Source of the DNA: Crossaster papposus
Lineage: Eukaryota; Echinodermata; Asteroidea; Velatida; Solasteridae
Assembly: GCA_037893245.1 (NCBI GenBank)
Contig: JBAIAA010000438.1
Coordinates: 1 to 64,000, forward strand
Direction of reading: 5' to 3'
Length of the DNA: 64,000 bases
The position numbers were made by a program, and so were the translations under genes. The notes beneath the pieces were generated by a model, which saw only the letters and a list, made by a program, of their open reading frames with translations, was not told the origin of the DNA and did no database searches. Positions 50,301 through 62,730 of the stretch are shown here, piece by piece (positions within the stretch are counted from its first letter, which is position 1; the number at the start of each line of letters is the position of its first letter).

Positions 50301-53163
50301 GTGCATAAGAAATATGTAAAGGGAAAGAAGTGTGCATAAGAAATATGTAAAGGGAAAGAAGTGTGCATAAGAAATATGTAAAGGGAAAGAAGTGTGCATA
50401 AGAAATATGTAAAGGGAAAGAAGTGTGCATAAGAAATATGTAAAGGGAAAGAAGTGTGCATAAGAAATATGTAAAGGGAAAGAAGTGTGCATAAGAAATA
50501 TGTAAAGGGAAAGAAGTGTGCATAAGAAATATGTAAAGGGAAAGAAGTGTGCATAAGAAATATGTAAAGGGAAAGAAGTGTGCATAAGAAATATGTAAAG
50601 GGAAAGAAGTGTGCATAAGAAATATGTAAAGGGAAAGAAGTGTGCATAAGAAATATGTAAAGGGAAAGAAGTGTGCATAAGAAATATGTAAAGGGAAAGA
50701 AGTGTGCATAAGAAATATGTAAAGGGAAAGAAGTGTGCATAAGAAATATGTAAAGGGAAAGAAGTGTGCATAAGAAATATGTAAAGGGAAAGAAGTGTGC
50801 ATAAGAAATATGTAAAGGGAAAGAAGTGTGCATAAGAAATATGTAAAGGGAAAGAAGTGTGCATAAGAAATATGTAAAGGGAAAGAAGTGTGCATAAGAA
50901 ATATGTAAAGGGAAAGAAGTGTGCATAAGAAATATGTAAAGGGAAAGAAGTGTGCATAAGAAATATGTAAAGGGAAAGAAGTGTGCATAAGAAATATGTA
51001 AAGGGAAAGAAGTGTGCATAAGAAATATGTAAAGGGAAAGAAGTGTGCATAAGAAATATGTAAAGGGAAAGAAGTGTGCATAAGAAATATGTAAAGGGAA
51101 AGAAGTGTGCATAAGAAATATGTAAAGGGAAAGAAGTGTGCATAAGAAATATGTAAAGGGAAAGAAGTGTGCATAAGAAATATGTAAAGGGAAAGAAGTG
51201 TGCATAAGAAATATGTAAAGGGAAAGAAGTGTGCATAAGAAATATGTAAAGGGAAAGAAGTGTGCATAAGAAATATGTAAAGGGAAAGAAGTGTGCATAA
51301 GAAATATGTAAAGGGAAAGAAGTGTGCATAAGAAATATGTAAAGGGAAAGAAGTGTGCATAAGAAATATGTAAAGGGAAAGAAGTGTGCATAAGAAATAT
51401 GTAAAGGGAAAGAAGTGTGCATAAGAAATATGTAAAGGGAAAGAAGTGTGCATAAGAAATATGTAAAGGGAAAGAAGTGTGCATAAGAAATATGTAAAGG
51501 GAAAGAAGTGTGCATAAGAAATATGTAAAGGGAAAGAAGTGTGCATAAGAAATATGTAAAGGGAAAGAAGTGTGCATAAGAAATATGTAAAGGGAAAGAA
51601 GTGTGCATAAGAAATATGTAAAGGGAAAGAAGTGTGCATAAGAAATATGTAAAGGGAAAGAAGTGTGCATAAGAAATATGTAAAGGGAAAGAAGTGTGCA
51701 TAAGAAATATGTAAAGGGAAAGAAGTGTGCATAAGAAATATGTAAAGGGAAAGAAGTGTGCATAAGAAATATGTAAAGGGAAAGAAGTGTGCATAAGAAA
51801 TATGTAAAGGGAAAGAAGTGTGCATAAGAAATATGTAAAGGGAAAGAAGTGTGCATAAGAAATATGTAAAGGGAAAGAAGTGTGCATAAGAAATATGTAA
51901 AGGGAAAGAAGTGTGCATAAGAAATATGTAAAGGGAAAGAAGTGTGCATAAGAAATATGTAAAGGGAAAGAAGTGTGCATAAGAAATATGTAAAGGGAAA
52001 GAAGTGTGCATAAGAAATATGTAAAGGGAAAGAAGTGTGCATAAGAAATATGTAAAGGGAAAGAAGTGTGCATAAGAAATATGTAAAGGGAAAGAAGTGT
52101 GCATAAGAAATATGTAAAGGGAAAGAAGTGTGCATAAGAAATATGTAAAGGGAAAGAAGTGTGCATAAGAAATATGTAAAGGGAAAGAAGTGTGCATAAG
52201 AAATATGTAAAGGGAAAGAAGTGTGCATAAGAAATATGTAAAGGGAAAGAAGTGTGCATAAGAAATATGTAAAGGGAAAGAAGTGTGCATAAGAAATATG
52301 TAAAGGGAAAGAAGTGTGCATAAGAAATATGTAAAGGGAAAGAAGTGTGCATAAGAAATATGTAAAGGGAAAGAAGTGTGCATAAGAAATATGTAAAGGG
52401 AAAGAAGTGTGCATAAGAAATATGTAAAGGGAAAGAAGTGTGCATAAGAAATATGTAAAGGGAAAGAAGTGTGCATAAGAAATATGTAAAGGGAAAGAAG
52501 TGTGCATAAGAAATATGTAAAGGGAAAGAAGTGTGCATAAGAAATATGTAAAGGGAAAGAAGTGTGCATAAGAAATATGTAAAGGGAAAGAAGTGTGCAT
52601 AAGAAATATGTAAAGGGAAAGAAGTGTGCATAAGAAATATGTAAAGGGAAAGAAGTGTGCATAAGAAATATGTAAAGGGAAAGAAGTGTGCATAAGAAAT
52701 ATGTAAAGGGAAAGAAGTGTGCATAAGAAATATGTAAAGGGAAAGAAGTGTGCATAAGAAATATGTAAAGGGAAAGAAGTGTGCATAAGAAATATGTAAA
52801 GGGAAAGAAGTGTGCATAAGAAATATGTAAAGGGAAAGAAGTGTGCATAAGAAATATGTAAAGGGAAAGAAGTGTGCATAAGAAATATGTAAAGGGAAAG
52901 AAGTGTGCATAAGAAATATGTAAAGGGAAAGAAGTGTGCATAAGAAATATGTAAAGGGAAAGAAGTGTGCATAAGAAATATGTAAAGGGAAAGAAGTGTG
53001 CATAAGAAATATGTAAAGGGAAAGAAGTGTGCATAAGAAATATGTAAAGGGAAAGAAGTGTGCATAAGAAATATGTAAAGGGAAAGAAGTGTGCATAAGA
53101 AATATGTAAAGGGAAAGAAGTGTGCATAAGAAATATGTAAAGGGAAAGAAGTGTGCATAAGAA

Positions 53164-53192
53164 ACTGATGAGAAGGGAAAGCACGAGTTAAA
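53164..53192 (+). repeat. Degraded X block
   Basis: AACTGATG, then GGGAAAGCACGAGTTAAAT keep the order of X landmarks ATGATG, GGGAACAAGC, CGAGTTAAAT, with several bases missing. It sits at the normal X phase. Indel-only damage suggests sequencing or consensus error. Confidence 0.7.
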
Positions 53193-53340
53193 TAATGTAA
53201 AGGGAAAGAAGTGTGCATAAGAAATATGTAAAGGGAAAGAAGTGTGCATAAGAAATATGTAAAGGGAAAGAAGTGTGCATAAGAAATATGTAAAGGGAAA
53301 GAAGTGTGCATAAGAAATATGTAAAGGGAAAGAAGTGTGC

Positions 53341-53378
53341 TAGAAATAACAAATGATGTAGGGAAAAGCCTCGAGTAA
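53341..53378 (+). repeat. Degraded X block
   Basis: TAGAAATAACAAATGATGTA followed by GGGAAAAGCCTCGAGTAAAT is a clear X with scattered single-base losses. The XhoI site is intact. Confidence 0.8.
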
Positions 53379-53939
53379 ATATGTAAAGGGAAAGAAGTGT
53401 GCATAAGAAATATGTAAAGGGAAAGAAGTGTGCATAAGAAATATGTAAAGGGAAAGAAGTGTGCATAAGAAATATGTAAAGGGAAAGAAGTGTGCATAAG
53501 AAATATGTAAAGGGAAAGAAGTGTGCATAAGAAATATGTAAAGGGAAAGAAGTGTGCATAAGAAATATGTAAAGGGAAAGAAGTGTGCATAAGAAATATG
53601 TAAAGGGAAAGAAGTGTGCATAAGAAATATGTAAAGGGAAAGAAGTGTGCATAAGAAATATGTAAAGGGAAAGAAGTGTGCATAAGAAATATGTAAAGGG
53701 AAAGAAGTGTGCATAAGAAATATGTAAAGTGGAAAGAAGTGTGCATAAGAAATATGTAAAGGGAAAGAAGTGTGCATAAGAAATATGTAAAGGGAAAGAA
53801 GTGTGCATAAGAAATATGTAAAGGGAAAGAAGTGTGCATAAGAAATATGTAAAGGGAAAGAAGTGTGCATAAGAAATATGTAAAGGGAAAGAAGTGTGCA
53901 TAAGAAATATGTAAAGGGAAAGAAGTGTGCATAAGAAAT

Positions 53940-54180
53940 ATAAGGTAAGAGGACAAGCTCAGTAAATATGTAAAGGGAAGAAGTGTGCATAAGAAATAGT
54001 AAAGGGAAAGAAGTGTGCATAAGAAATATGTAAAGGGAAAGAAGTGTGCATAAGAAATATGTAAAGGAAAGAAGTGTGCATAATAAATATGTAAAGGGAA
54101 AGAAGTGTGCATAAGAAATATGTAAAGGGAAGAAGTGTGCATAATAAATATGTAAAGGAAAGAAGTGTGCATAGAAATAT
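53940..54180 (+). repeat. Indel-scarred patch with degraded X and GCATAATAA variants
   Basis: AAGGTAAGAGGACAAGCTC then AGTAAATATG resembles an X of the GGGAC subtype (GGACAAGC retained). The next six monomers carry single-base deletions (GGGAAGAAG near 53978, AAAGGAAAG near 54066 and 54166, GCATAGAA near 54170) and ATAGTAAAG near 53998. Two have GCATAATAA (54079-54087, 54139-54147), a variant typical of the X-rich zone to the left. Confidence 0.8.
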
Positions 54181-55040
54181 GTAAAGGGAAAGAAGTGTGC
54201 ATAAGAAATATGTAAAGGGAAAGAAGTGTGCATAAGAAATATGTAAAGGGAAAGAAGTGTGCATAAGAAATATGTAAAGGGAAAGAAGTGTGCATAAGAA
54301 ATATGTAAAGGGAAAGAAGTGTGCATAAGAAATATGTAAAGGGAAAGAAGTGTGCATAAGAAATATGTAAAGGGAAAGAAGTGTGCATAAGAAATATGTA
54401 AAGGGAAAGAAGTGTGCATAAGAAATATGTAAAGGGAAAGAAGTGTGCATAAGAAATATGTAAAGGGAAAGAAGTGTGCATAAGAAATATGTAAAGGGAA
54501 AGAAGTGTGCATAAGAAATATGTAAAGGGAAAGAAGTGTGCATAAGAAATATGTAAAGGGAAAGAAGTGTGCATAAGAAATATGTAAAGGGAAAGAAGTG
54601 TGCATAAGAAATATGTAAAGGGAAAGAAGTGTGCATAAGAAATATGTAAAGGGAAAGAAGTGTGCATAAGAAATATGTAAAGGGAAAGAAGTGTGCATAA
54701 GAAATATGTAAAGGGAAAGAAGTGTGCATAAGAAATATGTAAAGGGAAAGAAGTGTGCATAAGAAATATGTAAAGGGAAAGAAGTGTGCATAAGAAATAT
54801 GTAAAGGGAAAGAAGTGTGCATAAGAAATATGTAAAGGGAAAGAAGTGTGCATAAGAAATATGTAAAGGGAAAGAAGTGTGCATAAGAAATATGTAAAGG
54901 GAAAGAAGTGTGCATAAGAAATATGTAAAGGGAAAGAAGTGTGCATAAGAAATATGTAAAGGGAAAGAAGTGTGCATAAGAAATATGTAAAGGGAAAGAA
55001 GTGTGCATAAGAAATATGTAAAGGAAAGAAGTGCATAAGA

Positions 55041-55115
55041 ATAACACATGATTCGGGACAAGCCCTCGAGTTAAATATGTAAAGGGAAAGAAGTGTGCAT
55101 AAGAAACTATAAAGG
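55041..55115 (+). repeat. Damaged X (TCGGGAC subtype) followed by an A and a B-like unit
   Basis: AATAACACATGATTCGGGAC followed by AAGCCCTCGAGTTAA is an almost intact X of the TCGGGAC subtype with a few bases lost; the monomer before it is also short of bases (AAAGGAAAGAAGTGCATAAG). After one A comes a unit starting ACTATAAAGGG, close to B. X, A, B order occurs in the HOR zone. Confidence 0.85.
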
Positions 55116-58100
55116 GAAAGAAGTGTGCATAAGAAATATGTAAAGGGAAAGAAGTGTGCATAAGAAATATGTAAAGGGAAAGAAGTGTGCATAAGAAATA
55201 TGTAAAGGGAAAGAAGTGTGCATAAGAAATATGTAAAGGGAAAGAAGTGTGCATAAGAAATATGTAAAGGGAAAGAAGTGTGCATAAGAAATATGTAAAG
55301 GGAAAGAAGTGTGCATAAGAAATATGTAAAGGGAAAGAAGTGTGCATAAGAAATATGTAAAGGGAAAGAAGTGTGCATAAGAAATATGTAAAGGGAAAGA
55401 AGTGTGCATAAGAAATATGTAAAGGGAAAGAAGTGTGCATAAGAAATATGTAAAGGGAAAGAAGTGTGCATAAGAAATATGTAAAGGGAAAGAAGTGTGC
55501 ATAAGAAATATGTAAAGGGAAAGAAGTGTGCATAAGAAATATGTAAAGGGAAAGAAGTGTGCATAAGAAATATGTAAAGGGAAAGAAGTGTGCATAAGAA
55601 ATATGTAAAGGGAAAGAAGTGTGCATAAGAAATATGTAAAGGGAAAGAAGTGTGCATAAGAAATATGTAAAGGGAAAGAAGTGTGCATAAGAAATATGTA
55701 AAGGGAAAGAAGTGTGCATAAGAAATATGTAAAGGGAAAGAAGTGTGCATAAGAAATATGTAAAGGGAAAGAAGTGTGCATAAGAAATATGTAAAGGGAA
55801 AGAAGTGTGCATAAGAAATATGTAAAGGGAAAGAAGTGTGCATAAGAAATATGTAAAGGGAAAGAAGTGTGCATAAGAAATATGTAAAGGGAAAGAAGTG
55901 TGCATAAGAAATATGTAAAGGGAAAGAAGTGTGCATAAGAAATATGTAAAGGGAAAGAAGTGTGCATAAGAAATATGTAAAGGGAAAGAAGTGTGCATAA
56001 GAAATATGTAAAGGGAAAGAAGTGTGCATAAGAAATATGTAAAGGGAAAGAAGTGTGCATAAGAAATATGTAAAGGGAAAGAAGTGTGCATAAGAAATAT
56101 GTAAAGGGAAAGAAGTGTGCATAAGAAATATGTAAAGGGAAAGAAGTGTGCATAAGAAATATGTAAAGGGAAAGAAGTGTGCATAAGAAATATGTAAAGG
56201 GAAAGAAGTGTGCATAAGAAATATGTAAAGGGAAAGAAGTGTGCATAAGAAATATGTAAAGGGAAAGAAGTGTGCATAAGAAATATGTAAAGGGAAAGAA
56301 GTGTGCATAAGAAATATGTAAAGGGAAAGAAGTGTGCATAAGAAATATGTAAAGGGAAAGAAGTGTGCATAAGAAATATGTAAAGGGAAAGAAGTGTGCA
56401 TAAGAAATATGTAAAGGGAAAGAAGTGTGCATAAGAAATATGTAAAGGGAAAGAAGTGTGCATAAGAAATATGTAAAGGGAAAGAAGTGTGCATAAGAAA
56501 TATGTAAAGGGAAAGAAGTGTGCATAAGAAATATGTAAAGGGAAAGAAGTGTGCATAAGAAATATGTAAAGGGAAAGAAGTGTGCATAAGAAATATGTAA
56601 AGGGAAAGAAGTGTGCATAAGAAATATGTAAAGGGAAAGAAGTGTGCATAAGAAATATGTAAAGGGAAAGAAGTGTGCATAAGAAATATGTAAAGGGAAA
56701 GAAGTGTGCATAAGAAATATGTAAAGGGAAAGAAGTGTGCATAAGAAATATGTAAAGGGAAAGAAGTGTGCATAAGAAATATGTAAAGGGAAAGAAGTGT
56801 GCATAAGAAATATGTAAAGGGAAAGAAGTGTGCATAAGAAATATGTAAAGGGAAAGAAGTGTGCATAAGAAATATGTAAAGGGAAAGAAGTGTGCATAAG
56901 AAATATGTAAAGGGAAAGAAGTGTGCATAAGAAATATGTAAAGGGAAAGAAGTGTGCATAAGAAATATGTAAAGGGAAAGAAGTGTGCATAAGAAATATG
57001 TAAAGGGAAAGAAGTGTGCATAAGAAATATGTAAAGGGAAAGAAGTGTGCATAAGAAATATGTAAAGGGAAAGAAGTGTGCATAAGAAATATGTAAAGGG
57101 AAAGAAGTGTGCATAAGAAATATGTAAAGGGAAAGAAGTGTGCATAAGAAATATGTAAAGGGAAAGAAGTGTGCATAAGAAATATGTAAAGGGAAAGAAG
57201 TGTGCATAAGAAATATGTAAAGGGAAAGAAGTGTGCATAAGAAATATGTAAAGGGAAAGAAGTGTGCATAAGAAATATGTAAAGGGAAAGAAGTGTGCAT
57301 AAGAAATATGTAAAGGGAAAGAAGTGTGCATAAGAAATATGTAAAGGGAAAGAAGTGTGCATAAGAAATATGTAAAGGGAAAGAAGTGTGCATAAGAAAT
57401 ATGTAAAGGGAAAGAAGTGTGCATAAGAAATATGTAAAGGGAAAGAAGTGTGCATAAGAAATATGTAAAGGGAAAGAAGTGTGCATAAGAAATATGTAAA
57501 GGGAAAGAAGTGTGCATAAGAAATATGTAAAGGGAAAGAAGTGTGCATAAGAAATATGTAAAGGGAAAGAAGTGTGCATAAGAAATATGTAAAGGGAAAG
57601 AAGTGTGCATAAGAAATATGTAAAGGGAAAGAAGTGTGCATAAGAAATATGTAAAGGGAAAGAAGTGTGCATAAGAAATATGTAAAGGGAAAGAAGTGTG
57701 CATAAGAAATATGTAAAGGGAAAGAAGTGTGCATAAGAAATATGTAAAGGGAAAGAAGTGTGCATAAGAAATATGTAAAGGGAAAGAAGTGTGCATAAGA
57801 AATATGTAAAGGGAAAGAAGTGTGCATAAGAAATATGTAAAGGGAAAGAAGTGTGCATAAGAAATATGTAAAGGGAAAGAAGTGTGCATAAGAAATATGT
57901 AAAGGGAAAGAAGTGTGCATAAGAAATATGTAAAGGGAAAGAAGTGTGCATAAGAAATATGTAAAGGGAAAGAAGTGTGCATAAGAAATATGTAAAGGGA
58001 AAGAAGTGTGCATAAGAAATATGTAAAGGGAAAGAAGTGTGCATAAGAAATATGTAAAGGGAAAGAAGTGTGCATAAGAAATATGTAAAGGGAAAGAAGT

Positions 58101-61100
58101 GTGCATAAGAAATATGTAAAGGGAAAGAAGTGTGCATAAGAAATATGTAAAGGGAAAGAAGTGTGCATAAGAAATATGTAAAGGGAAAGAAGTGTGCATA
58201 AGAAATATGTAAAGGGAAAGAAGTGTGCATAAGAAATATGTAAAGGGAAAGAAGTGTGCATAAGAAATATGTAAAGGGAAAGAAGTGTGCATAAGAAATA
58301 TGTAAAGGGAAAGAAGTGTGCATAAGAAATATGTAAAGGGAAAGAAGTGTGCATAAGAAATATGTAAAGGGAAAGAAGTGTGCATAAGAAATATGTAAAG
58401 GGAAAGAAGTGTGCATAAGAAATATGTAAAGGGAAAGAAGTGTGCATAAGAAATATGTAAAGGGAAAGAAGTGTGCATAAGAAATATGTAAAGGGAAAGA
58501 AGTGTGCATAAGAAATATGTAAAGGGAAAGAAGTGTGCATAAGAAATATGTAAAGGGAAAGAAGTGTGCATAAGAAATATGTAAAGGGAAAGAAGTGTGC
58601 ATAAGAAATATGTAAAGGGAAAGAAGTGTGCATAAGAAATATGTAAAGGGAAAGAAGTGTGCATAAGAAATATGTAAAGGGAAAGAAGTGTGCATAAGAA
58701 ATATGTAAAGGGAAAGAAGTGTGCATAAGAAATATGTAAAGGGAAAGAAGTGTGCATAAGAAATATGTAAAGGGAAAGAAGTGTGCATAAGAAATATGTA
58801 AAGGGAAAGAAGTGTGCATAAGAAATATGTAAAGGGAAAGAAGTGTGCATAAGAAATATGTAAAGGGAAAGAAGTGTGCATAAGAAATATGTAAAGGGAA
58901 AGAAGTGTGCATAAGAAATATGTAAAGGGAAAGAAGTGTGCATAAGAAATATGTAAAGGGAAAGAAGTGTGCATAAGAAATATGTAAAGGGAAAGAAGTG
59001 TGCATAAGAAATATGTAAAGGGAAAGAAGTGTGCATAAGAAATATGTAAAGGGAAAGAAGTGTGCATAAGAAATATGTAAAGGGAAAGAAGTGTGCATAA
59101 GAAATATGTAAAGGGAAAGAAGTGTGCATAAGAAATATGTAAAGGGAAAGAAGTGTGCATAAGAAATATGTAAAGGGAAAGAAGTGTGCATAAGAAATAT
59201 GTAAAGGGAAAGAAGTGTGCATAAGAAATATGTAAAGGGAAAGAAGTGTGCATAAGAAATATGTAAAGGGAAAGAAGTGTGCATAAGAAATATGTAAAGG
59301 GAAAGAAGTGTGCATAAGAAATATGTAAAGGGAAAGAAGTGTGCATAAGAAATATGTAAAGGGAAAGAAGTGTGCATAAGAAATATGTAAAGGGAAAGAA
59401 GTGTGCATAAGAAATATGTAAAGGGAAAGAAGTGTGCATAAGAAATATGTAAAGGGAAAGAAGTGTGCATAAGAAATATGTAAAGGGAAAGAAGTGTGCA
59501 TAAGAAATATGTAAAGGGAAAGAAGTGTGCATAAGAAATATGTAAAGGGAAAGAAGTGTGCATAAGAAATATGTAAAGGGAAAGAAGTGTGCATAAGAAA
59601 TATGTAAAGGGAAAGAAGTGTGCATAAGAAATATGTAAAGGGAAAGAAGTGTGCATAAGAAATATGTAAAGGGAAAGAAGTGTGCATAAGAAATATGTAA
59701 AGGGAAAGAAGTGTGCATAAGAAATATGTAAAGGGAAAGAAGTGTGCATAAGAAATATGTAAAGGGAAAGAAGTGTGCATAAGAAATATGTAAAGGGAAA
59801 GAAGTGTGCATAAGAAATATGTAAAGGGAAAGAAGTGTGCATAAGAAATATGTAAAGGGAAAGAAGTGTGCATAAGAAATATGTAAAGGGAAAGAAGTGT
59901 GCATAAGAAATATGTAAAGGGAAAGAAGTGTGCATAAGAAATATGTAAAGGGAAAGAAGTGTGCATAAGAAATATGTAAAGGGAAAGAAGTGTGCATAAG
60001 AAATATGTAAAGGGAAAGAAGTGTGCATAAGAAATATGTAAAGGGAAAGAAGTGTGCATAAGAAATATGTAAAGGGAAAGAAGTGTGCATAAGAAATATG
60101 TAAAGGGAAAGAAGTGTGCATAAGAAATATGTAAAGGGAAAGAAGTGTGCATAAGAAATATGTAAAGGGAAAGAAGTGTGCATAAGAAATATGTAAAGGG
60201 AAAGAAGTGTGCATAAGAAATATGTAAAGGGAAAGAAGTGTGCATAAGAAATATGTAAAGGGAAAGAAGTGTGCATAAGAAATATGTAAAGGGAAAGAAG
60301 TGTGCATAAGAAATATGTAAAGGGAAAGAAGTGTGCATAAGAAATATGTAAAGGGAAAGAAGTGTGCATAAGAAATACTGTAAAGGGAAAGAAGTGTGCA
60401 TAAGAAATATGTAAAGGGAAAGAAGTGTGCATAAGAAATATGTAAAGGGAAAGAAGTGTGCATAAGAAATATGTAAAGGGAAAGAAGTGTGCATAAGAAA
60501 TATGTAAAGGGAAAGAAGTGTGCATAAGAAATATGTAAAGGGAAAGAAGTGTGCATAAGAAATATGTAAAGGGAAAGAAGTGTGCATAAGAAATATGTAA
60601 AGGGAAAGAAGTGTGCATAAGAAATATGTAAAGGGAAAGAAGTGTGCATAAGAAATATGTAAAGGGAAAGAAGTGTGCATAAGAAATATGTAAAGGGAAA
60701 GAAGTGTGCATAAGAAATATGTAAAGGGAAAGAAGTGTGCATAAGAAATATGTAAAGGGAAAGAAGTGTGCATAAGAAATATGTAAAGGGAAAGAAGTGT
60801 GCATAAGAAATATGTAAAGGGAAAGAAGTGTGCATAAGAAATATGTAAAGGGAAAGAAGTGTGCATAAGAAATATGTAAAGGGAAAGAAGTGTGCATAAG
60901 AAATATGTAAAGGGAAAGAAGTGTGCATAAGAAATATGTAAAGGGAAAGAAGTGTGCATAAGAAATATGTAAAGGGAAAGAAGTGTGCATAAGAAATATG
61001 TAAAGGGAAAGAAGTGTGCATAAGAAATATGTAAAGGGAAAGAAGTGTGCATAAGAAATATGTAAAGGGAAAGAAGTGTGCATAAGAAATATGTAAAGGG

Positions 61101-62730
61101 AAAGAAGTGTGCATAAGAAATATGTAAAGGGAAAGAAGTGTGCATAAGAAATATGTAAAGGGAAAGAAGTGTGCATAAGAAATATGTAAAGGGAAAGAAG
61201 TGTGCATAAGAAATATGTAAAGGGAAAGAAGTGTGCATAAGAAATATGTAAAGGGAAAGAAGTGTGCATAAGAAATATGTAAAGGGAAAGAAGTGTGCAT
61301 AAGAAATATGTAAAGGGAAAGAAGTGTGCATAAGAAATATGTAAAGGGAAAGAAGTGTGCATAAGAAATATGTAAAGGGAAAGAAGTGTGCATAAGAAAT
61401 ATGTAAAGGGAAAGAAGTGTGCATAAGAAATATGTAAAGGGAAAGAAGTGTGCATAAGAAATATGTAAAGGGAAAGAAGTGTGCATAAGAAATATGTAAA
61501 GGGAAAGAAGTGTGCATAAGAAATATGTAAAGGGAAAGAAGTGTGCATAAGAAATATGTAAAGGGAAAGAAGTGTGCATAAGAAATATGTAAAGGGAAAG
61601 AAGTGTGCATAAGAAATATGTAAAGGGAAAGAAGTGTGCATAAGAAATATGTAAAGGGAAAGAAGTGTGCATAAGAAATATGTAAAGGGAAAGAAGTGTG
61701 CATAAGAAATATGTAAAGGGAAAGAAGTGTGCATAAGAAATATGTAAAGGGAAAGAAGTGTGCATAAGAAATATGTAAAGGGAAAGAAGTGTGCATAAGA
61801 AATATGTAAAGGGAAAGAAGTGTGCATAAGAAATATGTAAAGGGAAAGAAGTGTGCATAAGAAATATGTAAAGGGAAAGAAGTGTGCATAAGAAATATGT
61901 AAAGGGAAAGAAGTGTGCATAAGAAATATGTAAAGGGAAAGAAGTGTGCATAAGAAATATGTAAAGGGAAAGAAGTGTGCATAAGAAATATGTAAAGGGA
62001 AAGAAGTGTGCATAAGAAATATGTAAAGGGAAAGAAGTGTGCATAAGAAATATGTAAAGGGAAAGAAGTGTGCATAAGAAATATGTAAAGGGAAAGAGTG
62101 TGCATAAGAAATATGTAAAGGGAAAGAAGTGTGCATAAGAAATATGTAAAGGGAAAGAAGTGTGCATAAGAAATATGTAAAGGGAAAGAAGTGTGCATAA
62201 GAAATATGTAAAGGGAAAGAAGTGTGCATAAGAAATATGTAAAGGGAAAGAAGTGTGCATAAGAAATATGTAAAGGGAAAGAAGTGTGCATAAGAAATAT
62301 GTAAAGGGAAAGAAGTGTGCATAAGAAATATGTAAAGGGAAAGAAGTGTGCATAAGAAATATGTAAAGGGAAAGAAGTGTGCATAAGAAATATGTAAAGG
62401 GAAAGAAGTGTGCATAAGAAATATGTAAAGGGAAAGAAGTGTGCATAAGAAATATGTAAAGGGAAAGAAGTGTGCATAAGAAATATGTAAAGGGAAAGAA
62501 GTGTGCATAAGAAATATGTAAAGGGAAAGAAGTGTGCATAAGAAATATGTAAAGGGAAAGAAGTGTGCATAAGAAATATGTAAAGGGAAAGAAGTGTGCA
62601 TAAGAAATATGTAAAGGGAAAGAAGTGTGCATAAGAAATATGTAAAGGGAAAGAAGTGTGCATAAGAAATATGTAAAGGGAAAGAAGTGTGCATAAGAAA
62701 TATGTAAAGGGAAAGAAGTGTGCATAAGAA

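Larger units (their letters stand above)
45935..62730. repeat. Ultra-uniform 31-bp array, probably unreliable consensus
   Basis: About 16.8 kb of A monomers with essentially no substitutions outside a few scarred patches. The phase is perfect: the same 10 bases start at 47341, 49201, 51061 and 52921 (multiples of 31 apart), and again at 55141, 57001 and 58861. Departures are almost all indels, clustered at about 47314-47336, 53164-53192, 53340-53378, 53730, 53940-54180, 55021-55110, 60378, 62096 and 62731-62760. The rest of the window shows substitutions every few hundred bases and few indels, so this reversal looks like a poorly resolved or under-polished assembly stretch. A recent real amplification is the alternative. 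No gene is present. Confidence 0.9.

Noticed and set aside
55041..55115. A unique gene or regulatory insertion at the irregular patches (47.3, 53.2-54.2, 55.0 kb)
   Set aside because: Each patch can be read as A, B or X with small deletions; no foreign sequence is left over.
45887..62725. Long minus-strand open reading frames throughout, the largest 5,612 codons
   Set aside because: They are a by-product of a stop-free repeat whose length is not a multiple of three. All three frames are open with the same peptide cycle, indels do not matter, and starts and stops fall only at X blocks or point changes. Nothing indicates coding selection.
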